Shown here piece by piece: positions 23,484-37,592 of a stretch of DNA of 62,846 nucleotides. Below the pieces are notes generated by a model. It saw only the letters and a list, made by a program, of their open reading frames with translations, searched no databases and had not been told where the DNA came from. Position numbers and translations under genes: made by a program. Source of the DNA: Cochliopodium minus (lineage: Eukaryota > Discosea > Himatismenida > Cochliopodiidae); contig JAMYWO010000240.1 of assembly GCA_024220525.1 (NCBI GenBank), positions 1-62,846 of the forward strand. The letters run 5' to 3'. Position 1 is the stretch's first letter, and every line of letters begins with the position of its first letter.

Positions 23484-26400
23484 ATGGAGATATTAGGTAA
23501 GAATTATGAATAGATTATTCTTCCCAGATTAATATTCTATTTTTTTTTTTTTAAAAGATAATACGCTCTATGAGATAATTGAACAGATAAACATAATCAA
23601 ATATCACCATTTGGATTATCAAAAGCAGTCATTGATCTCATCCATCAACAATTTGACAGGAAAATTGAATCTGATGACCTTACATTTAAAAATAAAGATA
23701 AAATTCGAGACAATATTGCTTGAATTGAAACAATTGTTGCAGAATAACCAAGATCTATCCTACATTAGCATCAGTCAACCTGTATTATATAATTTTGAAT
23801 TTTTGCTTCCAATAAAAGGGAATAGAATAGGGGCGAACAATTATATATGGACCAAAAATCTTTATTTTCTATCTTATTATTTTTCAAACAACAATGAGGA
23901 ATTGTACAAAATAAATGAATTGATAAATGAATGCGTGAACGATTCAAAGAGTCTGGAGAAAGAGGATGTGATCTATCCAGGCCAATATAAAGGAAGTCAG
24001 AATAAATTCTCTGATGTGGACCTATATAATTTCTTTGAAGAATATGCCATGAGGATGGTCAAGGAGAGAAAGGCAGATTTCTACAATGGAAGAGATTATA
24101 ATCCATGTTTTGTAGCAAGGGATACCTTTGAAAAATATCTCAGACAAAGGCTTTCCAACAAAGACAATATCTCAATCAAATTCTTTAATGTCTTCCAGAA
24201 ATTGAAATGCAATGAAATGATCTTCAAGGAGACACCTTCATTATTTTCTGAACGTGCTATCAATCAAGAGATATCGATGGATTGGGCTCCCAAGAAGACC
24301 ATTTTGTTGTCTGACATCAATGTCAAGAATATGAACAATCAATTCATCCAATTAGAGTTGTTGGGAGAATTTGATCAGATCATTGGAAAGAATTGCGAGA
24401 TTCATTTGGTATGGGAAAGAAATGTAATTTATAATACTCCCGTTCAGATCCAATACAAGAATAGAATTGAGATTAATATCTCCCGATTGATTCATGAGGC
24501 TTCCTATCTCATCTCCATCGATTCCTCCCAATTCACCAGTAATCCCATCCTCTATAATCATCATCAGTTGTTTCCCTTTGCCCAGAAGATCAAAATCAAT
24601 GAATGCTACAAAAATTGTGGCTCCCCTATCTTCAATCCCAATCTGATTGAATATCCAAAAGAGTTCTTTTGGCAAAAAGATTTCAAACAACGTAATTGCT
24701 TAATCATCGCTTGCCTCAACGAAAATTGGCACAAGGTAAGAAAAAATTTACTCAAAAAAAAAACCATTAAATAAATCAGTTCAATACAGTTTAATTAACT
24801 GATAAAATTAAGAAATCTCTTAAAATTAAAATTAAAAAATAAAAATGTTTTTTTAATTAATTGATTATTTTTTGATTTTTATTTTTCTCTGAATTATTAA
24901 AAAAAAAAAAATTATAAAATAATCAAAAATTATAAAATCAACTTTTATATAGTACCTTATTTCAATCTTTTGATTTCTTTCTCACAATTTCTTTCATATG
25001 AAAAATAGGTGCTTCAAATAATTAGAAACAAAAATAAATTGGAATTAAATTTGAATGATTCAGATGATGATGGGAATACTTGTCTTCATTATGCAGCATA
25101 TTATGGTAATCTTGATATAGTATCTGAAATGTTGCTCTTGGGTTGCAATCCACTTTCGATCAACAGATATGGTGAAAGCCCTATCTTCTTGTCACACAAA
25201 CATGATATTGTATTTTCTCATCTCATCAAAAGTTGCCCCAAATATCCTTTGTTGCCTTCTCCTTTCTACTGGGAAAAGAGAGATCCAACATTCTACAACA
25301 AATTTGTCAAAGGTAAAAAAATTATTTTATAATTTCCAATGCACGTATTTAAAACGAATATAATTTGAAATTTCTATTTAAATAATAAAAATAAATATAT
25401 ACTCAACAATATAGAAATGTCACAAATTCATCCAACTCATTCTACAGTTCCAAGTTTGCTCATCAGAAAGAAAGAAAATCTCAATTTTTCCAACAACAGC
25501 ATTGGCAATTTCCTCAGTAACTCCAATGAACTTGATGTTTGTCACAATCCCATCAATATATTCGACAAATTGAAATTATCTCCTCCAAGGGATGGTTTGG
25601 ATGATGATCAAGATAGTGATAAATGCAATTCTTCTATCGAAGATTATAGTTCAATTGAAGATGTAAAAAATATCAATACCTCTCCTCCTTCTCCTAAATC
25701 TAGAAGGTAAAAATAAATTAAAAAATTAAGAAATCATTTATATATTAATAAATTTGAATACTTTTTTTAATTTAACCAAATAATCTCATCCAAAATAAAG
25801 ATCCGGTTCTGACTCTGGATTTTTGGAAGATAAAGTATCATCTGAGATGAGACGTTTCAGTACAGGAGATCAAAATTTCGAGAAGGGATTCGGCTTCATG
25901 CACAACATCCACAAGCCTATTCTCACCAAAAATAAAAATCCGTTCAACCCTTTCCAACATACTGCACCAAAACTCACACACTTTATGAATCATAACATCA
26001 AAAAAAGTTCCGCTCCTTCTATCAGCCTCACCCAAAAATTGAATGATGGGGACGCCAATGATTGCATTGAAATCTCCAAAAATTTTGACAACGGATCTTT
26101 TAAGGTCGACTGGGTTCCTGAGAAGTTGAGCGTTTACCAGCGTTGGGTAAAGCCTTCTCCTGTCATTCAATACGATCTTGAGACTTTCAAAGAAACTGTA
26201 GTAGAGGTACATTTTTTTTTTCCTCTTTTCGGAGTTTTATTTTTTGCGGAATTTTATTTTTTTATGATGATAGATCTGTATGATTTTCGAATATGAAATT
26301 TAAAACATACAAGCATATACCTGATATAAAATAAAACTTCCTCCTTTATAATTTTCCAATTTATCTTTTTTTTTTTAACTATAATATTTTTATCAAAAAG

Positions 26401-27248
26401 GTCGTTTTGATAGATGCATCTCTAAATGAAGTAGTCATCCAAAACAGAAAAAACTTTTTTTATGGAAAGAAAAACAGTTACACTGCTTCTTGCATCATCC
26501 CTTTGCCACACAAGAAAAACACCATCAAGCTCAGATTTGGGTTCAATGTCACCACCAACATGTACTATCAAAAAATTATCAGCGACTCTCAAGACTTGAG
26601 TGAGAGCAGCGAATCTACCTCTAAAAAAAGGAAAATCAACAATGGGAAATTTTCCCTTCAATTCATTTTGTGGGACACCAAACAAGTAATGGAGAATCGT
26701 TTTGACTGGGTCAAGTTAGTAAAAAAAAAATTAATATTATTTCTTTTAATATTATTTAATTTTTTATTTATTATTCAATTTTCAATTAATTATTTCATTT
26801 TTTAATTTTAAATAAAATAAAATTTAAATTTCTATTTTGAAATTAATTTTTTGTTTTTTTTTGATAGGCTGTTTGGTCTTCTCCTAGCTTCACTTTGGTC
26901 TCTCACATCGACCAGCTCCACGTAAACAAAATCCAAAACAACACCAACGTGACACCCGAAACCCTCTTCCCCAACACCATGCCCGAGAAGTCCAAGTTCC
27001 CCATCTCCGTCGTCGGCAACTTTCCTCAAACATCCCAACCATACAACTTGCTCTTAAAAGATGGAGATAAAGAAATCGTTTTCCAGATGAAAACTCAAAC
27101 CATCAAACTGATTTCTGGCTTGTCTCCTCCTCTTCCTTCTTCTTCTTACACTGTTTATGTCATTCATGGCAATACTTCTTACCAATGTCCTACTCCTCTC
27201 AACGTGGTTCGTTCTGAGGATTGGAAGAAGTTCGTCACTACTTTTTAA
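23484..27248 (+). CDS. Large ankyrin-repeat protein, unrecognised family
   Basis: Exons 23484-23496 (encoding MEIL), 23558-24735, 25009-25312, 25415-25706, 25801-26206, 26401-26718 and 26868-27248 join in frame. The N-terminal helical region is followed by beta-rich sequence (ISMDWAPKKTILLSDI...). One and a half ankyrin repeats follow (DDDGNTCLHYAAYYGNLDIV). A Ser/Asp-rich disordered linker, a basic KKRKIN stretch and a beta-rich C-terminal region complete it. The order beta domain-ankyrin-disordered linker resembles signalling or transcription regulators such as the TIG-ANK layout, but I cannot show a DNA-binding motif. The first exon is only 13 bp; it is chosen because it gives the only in-frame Met upstream of a long open frame. 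Function unknown. Confidence 0.75.
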
Positions 27249-27299
27249 ACAAAGAGAATTTTTGGACATCAATTTTTCTCGCATATAGCTTTTTTTCTA

Positions 27300-27325
27300 T
27301 AATAATAATAATAATAATAATAATA
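27300..27325. repeat. (AAT)n microsatellite
   Basis: Eight or more AAT units in the 128-bp gap between the ankyrin gene and the CLYBL-like gene. Confidence 0.9.
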
Positions 27326-27376
27326 TATTTTAGTTTTTATCTTTCTTTTTTTTAAAAAAAATAAAAAAAAATAAAA

Positions 27377-28917
27377 ATGTCTAAATTTAAAAAATTTTCT
27401 GTTTTCAACACCCCCAAATTGACCATCAATTCTTTCATGAAGAAGAATATATCCCACCATTTGTTCCAGAAATGTTCTTATTCAAATAATGAATCAAATT
27501 CTCTTTGTAATATATATTTTATTTTTATATTCGTTATGGTATAACAAATCTTTATACTATCAAAAAAGTATTGAGATCTTTATTATTCGTCCCAGGATAC
27601 AATGATATGTTGAAGAAGGCTTGGGAGAGATGTAAAAATGCTGATGCATTGATTCCAGGTAAATAAATATTTGGATTGAGAAATTTATTGAATAAAGAGA
27701 TTAAAATAAATACATACAAAAAGAAATGTGTCGATTGAATTGATTTTCCAAATTATATGTTCATTTATAAAATCATTTATTCAATATAGATTTGGAGGAT
27801 AGTGTACCATCAACAGAAAAAGAAAAGAGCAGAGAAATGGTATCGAATTTTCTAGCAACAGCAGAATTCTCCGCAAAATCTCCGCAAATAATCCCTAGGG
27901 TAAATTCCTTGAGATCAGGTTTCTTCGAAGAGGATGTTGATCAAATTTTGAGTGTAAGAAACAAAAACAGCAGCGTGTTACCTATTTATGGTTTGTCTGT
28001 CGGAAAAGTGGATTCGAGGGAGGATGTTTTGGAAATATCCGAGTTTTTAAAAAAGATCGAACAAAAAAGGAATATCCCTGTTGGTTACACTAAACTGGTC
28101 CCTTGGATTGAGTAAAAATTATTTTCTTTTTTATTTTATTTTATTATTTTTTATTTCATTTTTTTTATTTTTTTTAGTTTATTTTTGTGAATAATTTTAT
28201 TCCATTTTTTTTTTTCACTACAGAACAACCAAAGGAGTGATGAATGCCTATCAAATTTGTTCTTCAGACCCTAGAATCGTTGCTGTTGCTTTTGGCGCAG
28301 GTCACTTCTTATTTAATATAAAATAAAATTTATATCTTTTTGCAGATGATTATAGAAATGATTTAGAAATCGGGAGGGAAGATGATCAAGCAACAAAGTT
28401 TGCAAGGTAATTTTTTTTTTTAATATATTTTTTTTTTTTTTATTTATCATTTTTTACTTTATTAGAAACATGATTTCTGTGGCTGCCAAAGCCTCTGACA
28501 TTTTGTCGCTCGAAACTCCTTGGGTAATAATCAAAGATCTTGAAGGACTCAAGACTTACATTCAAGGTGCTAAAAACATTGGATACAAAGGTATGGCAAA
28601 AATTTTAATTATTTTTTAAATTAAATACAATTTTTTTATTTTGATTATTTTTTTTAATGTAAAATTTTTGTTTTGATTAACTTTTTTTTATTTTAGGAAT
28701 GTTTTCCATTCACCCTTCTCATGTTGACATCATAAACAATCTTTTTTCCGTCACTTCCACAGAATTCGAACATGCCAAAAAGATCGTGGATGCTTTCGAC
28801 GAGGCCCAAAGACAGGGAAGGGGCTCCACTTCTGTGGATGGAAAGATGGTTGACATTCCAGTTTACAAAAGAAACAAACAAATTTTAAACCAATATTTTC
28901 TTCAAACCAAAAACTAA
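27377..28917 (+). CDS. CLYBL: Mitochondrial citramalyl-CoA lyase-like protein (CitE/CLYBL family)
   Basis: Exons 27377-27506, 27569-27658, 27790-28111, 28224-28301, 28346-28406, 28466-28590 and 28697-28917. The basic, Ser/Phe-rich N-terminus looks like a mitochondrial presequence. The mature part matches the HpcH/HpaI aldolase TIM barrel of CitE: RSLLFVPGYNDMLKKA, LIPDLEDSVP (acidic metal ligand), a conserved Arg strand (IIPRVNSLRSG), AFGADDYRNDLE and FSIHPSHVDIIN. Animal CLYBL cleaves citramalyl-CoA in itaconate detoxification; the same role is inferred. It is full length for the family, with all junctions in frame. Confidence 0.88.
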
Positions 28918-29034
28918 ATAAATTTAAGAGTCTTAATTTAAATATAAATAAATAATTTTATAATTAAATATTTATTATTTATTTAAAACTCATTTTCTCT
29001 TGAACAATCAAAATTTTTCTCTTTAACAAATTCG

Positions 29035-32000
29035 TTAATTTATAAACTTTTTGTCTTTTTTAACAGTCTTGATTTCATCTTCAAGATCTTGAAGGGAGTT
29101 GAACTTCTTGGAATCATGCTTGATGGACTTGAGGGAATTTGATCTGGATGTTCTATTGGTTTTGGAGGGGGAGTTCATGCTCTTGGATGTAATGACTGGA
29201 GAGAACAAAAAGAACAATAAAATAGATGGAAATATTTCAATCAAGAAATAAACAGCAACGGAGAAAGCAACTACAAAATGTAAACAAATTTTTTTTTTAA
29301 AAAAAAAAAAAATTAAAAAACATAATTTACCATCGGGCTGTCTTGCAAAGGTAGTGTACAATAAATAAACGATCTGAAACAAAAGTGAAAAGGATGTGAT
29401 GACTAAAATGATCGAAGTACGCCATAAAAACTGTGGAGATTTATTTTTTCGCATTTTCAGACCGTTGATGGACTATTTCGGAAAAATGAATGAATTAAAA
29501 ACAAAAAAAGTCAAAAAAAAAATAAAATAAAAAACAAAATTTTTTGAAAAATTTACTTGTCTCAAGACAATCCCCCCAAACACCCAACTTGCAATTATCA
29601 AGGCAAGAGCAATTATACTCACAATGATTTTATAAACTTTGTTAAGAACAGTGGCGCCGTTGCCTTTGAGGACAGCCGCTATGATACATATAATGACGAA
29701 GAATGTGTAAAGAAAGATGTTGAATATAGCTGTGGGAATTAAAACCTTCCTTATGACCAATGTGGTCGCAGCTTTGGTGACTTTCGTCTAAAAAAAAAAA
29801 TAAAAAAAAATCAAAAAAAAAAAAATAATTATTTTTTACCCAAAACATTATGACGAAAATAAAAATACTCAAGAAAATATAAACAGGAAGTTCTGACAAC
29901 ACAAAATATCCTGCTGGATTTTCCACAGGGAGGTATGTTAAATCTCCATGAGCAAAGAGGAGAAAATAGACAGCCCTCAAAGTACTTTTGTTTGAAAAAA
30001 TCAATAAAAAAAATTTTAAAAAATTAAATTATAAAAAATAAAATTTTAAATTTTTTTTTACGCATAGAGAGCGATCAAAAATAAGTTGATTTTTGAAATG
30101 GAAAAATTGAGTTGGGTGTGGTAAACATGGATTAATACTCCCGCCATAGTGCACAAAAACAAAATGAACATCATTCCACTCAAAATATACAAGAACTAAG
30201 TCCAGTCAAAATTTTTTTAATGAACAAAATAATAAATGAAAAAATTTTTACCACTTCGACCTGTATGAAATGTTTTTTTAAGAAAAATAAAAAATTATTG
30301 ATATAATTATAAAATAAAATTTATTTAATTTAAATTAAGATGATTACAGATCTTTGCCCAACAAAGATGGAATTTCTTGTTCTACAAAAAAAATTTTAGT
30401 AATTTTGTGTAATAATTTTGACAAAAAAATTACTTCCAATCTTTGTAGAGAGCTACAGGGAAGTAGATTGAAGTGTTGGTGGGCACTGCTCCACAATATT
30501 TTGTTCCATCAAAAGTCACATTAGTTGCTAAAAAATGAAAAAAAAAAATTATATATAAAAATAATAAATAAGATTAAAAATAAAATTATAAAAATGATGA
30601 AATGATAAAAACTAAAATTTATTAATGATATTTTAACAAAAAATAAAATTAAATTTAAATAATTTATTTTTAAAAAACCAAAATAAAAAAATGTCGAAAA
30701 AAATAATAATTTAAATAATATTACACAAAGGATAAAAAGTTTCAAAATTGTCAGTAGTTGCAAAATCAATAACAGTGAAGTACTTGGAAGAAATGGCGAT
30801 AGTATTGTCGGCACTAACGCACAAAGTGAAAGTGTTGGCGGAGTTGTTGGTGGTGTCTCTTGTGGATAATTCATTTGGTATGTTTATTTGTCTGTTTTTA
30901 CTCATGTTGTCAAAACTTGCTGAAGTCACATTAATTTTTGTTCCTTTTGAAGAATAATTAGTTTCATTTTATTTTTTTATTATTTTTTTAATTTGTTTTT
31001 ATTTAAATTCTCATTTAATATCTTTAAATTTCTTTTTTTTATTATTTATTTATTTATTTTTAACCACATTTTAATATTTTTTTATCTATTTTTTATTTTT
31101 TATTTTTTATTTTTTTATTTATTTTTTATTTCTATTAATTTATTTTTAATTATTTTTTTATCTATTTTCATTTTTTATTTTTTATTTTTTTATTTATTTT
31201 CTATTTATAATTTATTTTTAATTTTTCTATTTATTTATTTTTAATTATTTTTTTATCTATTTTTATTTTTTATTTTTTATTTTTTATTTTTTATTTTTTA
31301 TTTTTTATTTTTTATTTTTTATTTACCATCAGACAAAATTTGTCCTACGATGAAACCCTTTGTGTTTTTTACAATAGAGTAAAGATTGTTCTTGTAGACA
31401 AGGGAATCTAACAAACTTGATGAGGAAATGGTGGCGGATCTCTTGAACTGGCTAGCACTAAGATTAATGGATTATTATAATTGTTAAAAACCATTAATTC
31501 AAATCACAAAAAATAAAAAATAGAAATGATGTAAAATATAATAAAAATCAAAAGATTTAAAAATGAAAATAAAAATAAAATAAAATAAATAATAAAATAA
31601 AATAAATAAAAAAATTAAAATAAAATATACAATAAAATAAATAATAAAATGAAATAAAATATATAATTAATAAAAAATAAAAATAAATTAAAATAATGTA
31701 AAATGAAATAAAATAAAATTAAAATAAAATAATAATAAATAAAAAATAAAATAACATTTTTTATTTTTACCTATATGTTGTGATATCGACCAAAACACAA
31801 TACTGGTCCAAAGAAATGGAATTGGAAGAGAAATTCAAATCCACATTTGCAACTTGGATAGATTTGTCAACGCCTCTGCAGAACAACTGTTTGCCGTAGT
31901 CGAAGGAGAAGTAGTCAGATCCATAGCATTGGTTGTTGGCGGGGAGTTTTTGTCCCTTACTTTGGTTTATTCTGCAATCGCAGTTCAAATATTTCAGTGT

Positions 32001-32504
32001 GCTGAATACTGGACTGTAAGTGCTATTTTGTTTTTTAAATAAAAAATATTTCTTAATATTAGAAAGTAAATTGAAAAATAAATTTAATTAAAATATTAAA
32101 AATAAATAAATAAATAAAAAATAAAAATAAAAATAAAAATTGAAAAATTGATTTAATTAAAAATTTAAAAAATAAAATTAAGAAATAATAATAAAAAATT
32201 AATTTGATTAAAATATTAAAAAATAAAATAAGAAATAATAAAAAATTAAAAGTTTTTGAAAAGAAAAAAAATAAAGATATAAAAAATTACCACATGATTT
32301 CGTTCGCTAAAGTGACACCTGGTTGCAAATAAAAAGTGCTGGAAATCTGGGCGAAAGACTCCACAGTGATGAATGGAGAGAAGCTGTTGACAGGATCCCA
32401 TGTGCTGTTGATCCATCTCGTTTTGTATTTGGTAGGTGGGAGATATTGAGGACTTATCCACCTAAACAAGTTTGTCTTGAAACAAATAATAAATAAATAA
32501 ATAA

Positions 32505-32564
<60 letters not shown>

Positions 32565-35500
32565 AAATAATAAATAAATAAATAAATAATAAATAATAAA
32601 TAATAAATAATAAATAATAAATAATAAATAATAAATTATAAATTATAAATAAGTTTCAATTAAAACTATTCAATATTTTTTTTTATGAAATAAAATTATC
32701 AAATTTTAAAAAAAATATTGAAAATAATAAAAAATAAAAGTGTTTTTACGTAATTTCCACCGCACTTGATACATTCTGCTTCGGACTTATTGGTTGCAAA
32801 ATCAATGTTTCCATCACCACCCTTGTAGTTGTAAGCACAATAATCAAAAGTGCTTTCTTTACAAGCTTTCAAATTAATGCAGTCTTCGTATTCCACTATT
32901 TGATCGATCCAAACTCTTCCACTAACAATATTAAAAATTTTCAAATTTTTCTGAATAAAAAAATAAATAAAACTTACCCTTCAACACACTGTGACTTTGT
33001 TTCATTATAACTTTTAAAAATTTAAATTAAAAAACAAATAAGTTTTTCAATATTTTAAAAATTAAAATTTAAAAATCAAAAAGTTTTTCAAAAAAATATG
33101 ATATAAAAAAAGTAAAAAATTAATTTAAGAAAAAAATAATCGAAAAATTTATTTTACTTGATGCAGGCTAAAGTTGTTTTAATTTGGTTTATCAATGATC
33201 TTTAATAAAATGTTTTTATGACTTACATTCTCTGTTATAAACATCTAACTTTAAGTCGAAGGAAGGATCGGTGGTATTAACGTAGTTGTCCGATACAGTG
33301 ATATTGTTCTGGATCTCCAAGTCTGTTAATGATCTCAAGTCCCACATACAAACTGGGCCTATGATAAAATAAAAAAGAAAAAAATTTAAAAATAAAAATA
33401 ATAATAAAATGATATATATTTAAATAATTAAATTTAAATTAAATTTTAAAAATTATTTTACATTTATTTTGGTCAATATAGCTTGTTTGATATTGACAAC
33501 CTGTTAATTGTTTTAAATTAATAAGAAATAAAAGAGATTTAAATTTTTTTTTGTTAAATTTTTTTACCAGGGTACCAAAACTGACTGTAACAATATCTGT
33601 TTTTTTAAAGAATAAAAAATGAATATAATAAATAAATTCGTCTTAAAATTCTACCCATCGGACTGACACTCTGTTTGGGTCAAATTTTTAGCACAAGGTC
33701 TATTTATACCCCAGGTGCAATACAATACATCCACAGACTTCAAAGGGCCTTTTATTTATCAATAAAATTAAAAAAAAAAAAAAAAAAAATTATTACAATT
33801 ATTATAGTCATAGTTTGTACAAGATCTACACCTAATTTAATGGAAAGTAATTAATTTTAATTATTTTATTTTATTTTATTTTATTTTATTTATTTTTTAT
33901 TTTATTTATTGTTTCTTTATTTTTTAATTCGAGAAGTTTTTCTTACTCTTCTAATGTCAAATCATTGCACTGTTCCACTTGGAAACCTAACGTGGTACAT
34001 TGTTCTTTAGTGTATTGCGGGTAGATGCAAAGCTTCAAAATTTTGGTTAATTTAAAATTTTTTATTCAAAAAAAAAAAGATGAAAATAATATTTACAGCA
34101 TCAAAACTACTCCACCAACCTTTTTTTAAAAATTTTTAATATTAATAAAAAATATTTTGTTTAAAATTAAATAAAAAAAAAAATTAAGTTTTATTTTACC
34201 TTGGTTATTTTTACAATGAGTGAAATTATTCTCGTTGGGATCTATGCACGAAAAAAGAACATTAAGATCCCCACTAACACAGCCAGGACACTTCCCAATA
34301 CAGTTAGACTCATTGGCACCTTGTAAAAAAAAAAATTTTAAAAATTTTAAAAAATTTTTATTTAACCGTGAAATTTGAAATTAAAAACCAAAAAAAAATT
34401 ATATTTAAATTAATTATTTGTTACATTGTGTTTGTATTTTATCTCCTGCAATGCAAATGTCTAGATTTTCGCAATCTTGTTGAGTGGTGATGTTTTGGAA
34501 AGTTGTGTCTTGTGAAGAATTATACCATGAAGTTCCATGAATCCAGACTCCCCCAAAACCTTTTAATAAAAAGAAATTTTGAATAAAGAATTTATTATTT
34601 TTTACAAAAAAATAATTTACCATAAATGGGATCTGAACAAAAAACCTCATAACCAACATTCAAAATGCACTTATTGAGGGTTGTATCGAAATATTTGTAA
34701 GCTTTTGCAAATAAAAAAATAAAGAAAAAAATAAAAAATAAAAAATAAAAAATAAAAAATAAAAAATAAAAAATAAAATAAAAATAAAAAATAAAAAATA
34801 AAATAAAAATAAAAAAATAAAAAATAAAAAATAAAAAATAAATTTATGTTTGTACCTGTGTCAGTGTCTGGGTCAAAAACACAATTAGATTGGTCGAGCG
34901 GAAGGGCACAGTAACCCAAGAGACAAGCTTGATATCCTGGTTGGGTGTCACAATTACATTCTTCCTTCGTTTTGTTGGAGTAGCAAAACTGTCCTATTTC
35001 GTTCCATGAGTACCCATATTTAGAGCACACGGTCACTTCCGTAAATCTAGGATCATTTATTTTACAAACATCGCCTAAATAAAAAAAAAAAAAAAAAATT
35101 TTAAAAAAAAATTATTAACATTTTAACTTAATTAAAAAATTTACAAAAAAAAAAACAAAAAATAAAATATGATACCCAAAGGTAATTTGTAACATTTGTT
35201 CGTGCTGTCACATATCTCACAAACACCACTAAAATTGGTGGTAATTTGGTGATTGCAATCAGCTTGAGATATAACAGGGTATTCCAAAGTGGTAGATTCA
35301 TATCTACAATAACTTTAATAGAAATATAAATCAAAAATTTAAAATAAACTTTTTAAAATTTTAAAACATAATGATACCCGTTAACTAAACAAGTGGTTAC
35401 ATTGTCATCTGTTACATGTCCTTCTGGGTCAAGACATTGGTTTACCAAAGTCTTGTTGAAAAAATATTGGAAAAATTGCTCCTTAGAAGCTCCTTTCAAA

Positions 35501-37474
35501 CCCCTGTCAATGTATAAAAAAAATTTTAACAATAATAAAAAAATAATAAACATGTTGTTAATAAGAATTTTTAAAAAAATTGTAACCATAAACTTCTCAG
35601 AATAACTTCAATATATGAAGGTAAACTAGTTTGAAAGCACTCAATAAGGGTTGCTTGTTTATTTTCCAATGTACAGGAACTGCAGAATCCTTCAACATAA
35701 TTACTGGTTTGTTTCAAAAAAAAAATGATGATATTAATGTTAATACTCACTCATTAATCAATAAAAGTTACCAGCTTGAGCAAGGGCAATCTTGATCAGA
35801 AACGCATTCTCTCTCTGAAGAAGAATATCCCACTTTGGTGAAACAGTCGTAAAGAGATTGGTTTTGTTTATCAAGAACTAGTTTGTTAGCAAATGTTTCT
35901 GTATTTTTTTTACAACCTTTTTTTGTTTTTTTTTTGATCAAATAAAAAGTTAGTTAATAATAATAATTAATTATTTTTATTACCAACAGAGGGATCATTA
36001 ATTAAATTACTGACTCGTAAAAAATTCTTTAAAAGGATGTCTGATTTTGATGGTGTTCCACATATTTTGTTTGTAGTATATCGAGGAATGGTATACTTTT
36101 GAATGGGAACGGATACATTTCGCTGTGAGCAGCAATGTGAGGAATTTCTGAAATAATAGGGGTTGCAGCATGGATCTTTGTTCCATTCTTCTGTGTATGG
36201 CGATACAAAGCAATCAGAGCTTGAGTAAGTAGTGGGAAGTGAGTTGGAAGAGTATAAATTGTTCAAAAAATTGGTGCAGTTTTGTATTTTCTCGCTGAAT
36301 ACATATTTAAATAATTAATTAATATTTTATATTAATTAATTATATAATTTCATATATATATTTCATTAAAAATATATTTTTTACCTTAAAAGATATATAT
36401 TGAATTCCCATAAACTGTCCACCAATTTGTTCCAATTATTTGCAAAAGAGAGGTTATATGAGATGAAATTTAATTGATTGAGCACCTCATTCACATCCTC
36501 TGTATCACATTCAAGCCCATGGTGCTTTGTGAAGATGGCTGTCTGAGGGAATCTGCCAGGAGAGTTTCCATTAGAATCTGTAAGAGTATATCCATTCATC
36601 CCTGTATTCAATTCAAATCTGCATTCATATAATTCCGTTTCACTAGGTCTTCTATCAAAATTGTAGGTCAATCCATTTTTGATAAGTGAATTGAAAATCA
36701 TGAAACTCAATTTGTTCCCCATCAATCCCAAAGATCCAACATCTAGAATCATTAGAAGATAAGAGTATATTAATATTATTATTCAATATTTATTCTTTTT
36801 CTTTTATATTTACCAATTGAGTAATCTGATGCAAATGTATCGTAGAATGATTGAGATGTGGGCAACAATGGAACCAAATAATTCAATGAATTTCCTCCTA
36901 TCCCTTCTTCATAACTTATAAACTTACCTTGTTTTGGTTGTGTATTGATTTTTATGTTTCTTGGGCATCTCAATACCACTATTCCACTTTAATTGAATAT
37001 ATATTTTTTGTAGATAATTATTTTTGATAAAAAAATAATTAGAAAATTATAATTTTTTTTTTTTGAGTACACAAGATTCTCCAAAGCCTCTGAATATCCC
37101 TTGCATTCTTCATTTATTGGTCCAAGGCATATATTCAAACCCTTTTTTTGGAAAATATAAAAATTGAAAAATTATAATTTTAATATCCTTCGAGTTTTTC
37201 CACGTGAAATTTTGGCTCATCAAAGATGATGTATTATTCTTCGTAAGATAGATCAAATCATCAAAGTATATATCGAATAAAAATGCATCCAATTTTTCTC
37301 CAACCTTGAAAAATAAAAATAAATGTTAGTTTTGTTTTAAAGTTTCATTTTTAAAATAGATATTACTCCAATATATTTTTGAATGTATTGATAATCAATA
37401 TTTTTGACATTGAGAGGGAATACAAAGGGAACTATCATAAAAATAAATAAGAATAGAGAAGCATCCCTATTCAT
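29035..37474 (-). CDS. Giant cysteine-rich ectodomain joined to a seven-helix membrane domain (receptor-like)
   Basis: A gene of about 8.4 kb with some 25-30 small exons on the minus strand. It opens with a signal peptide (MNRDASLFLFIFMIVPFVFP at 37474). About 1,300 extracellular residues follow, rich in Cys and N-glycosylation sites (for example SSHCCSQRNVS, CSDPIYG, NCIGKCPGC, CIKCGGNY). From about 30240 down to 29180 there are seven hydrophobic helices. One of these, FVLSELPVYIFLSIFIFVIM, recalls the LP-rich third helix of the THH1/TOM1/TOM3-GPR137 type. A basic Ser-rich cytosolic tail ends KKDKKFIN. I treat it as one gene because the exons stay in frame and no Met-led start or terminator-like gap separates the parts. 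Receptor function is inferred from architecture. Confidence 0.72.
30252..30260 (-). other. 9-nt microexon
   Basis: On the minus strand ...ATACAG|GTCGAAGTG|GTAAAAATT. The exon encodes Val-Glu-Val in phase 0 between the last ectodomain exon (ends ...GQRS) and the first transmembrane exon (FLYILSG). Confidence 0.6.
31000..31330. repeat. T-rich low-complexity intron block
   Basis: About 330 bp of (ATTTTTT)n-like sequence on the plus strand, that is A-rich on the coding strand. The next intron (31460-31770) has the opposite skew. Confidence 0.85.
32485..32652. repeat. (AAAT)n/(AAT)n microsatellite in an intron
   Basis: Some 165 bp of nearly uninterrupted AAAT then AATAAATAAT units, inside an intron of the receptor-like gene. 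Confidence 0.95.
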
Positions 37475-37592
37475 TTTTTTTTTTAATTCATTTTCCCAGC
37501 TATATAATAAATGACGAAGGAGTAAACCATTCTCTAAAACTATTAAATAAATAAAAAAATAAAAAAATAGAGAACATTAATAAAAAAAAATT

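Noticed and set aside
30993-31244. Phe/Leu/Ile-rich frame on the plus strand
   Set aside because: Translated low-complexity T-rich intron; similar frames occur at 44003-44191 and 61514-61729.
32485-32652. Regular AAAT array considered as a CRISPR-like or structured repeat
   Set aside because: No spacers; it is a plain microsatellite in an intron.
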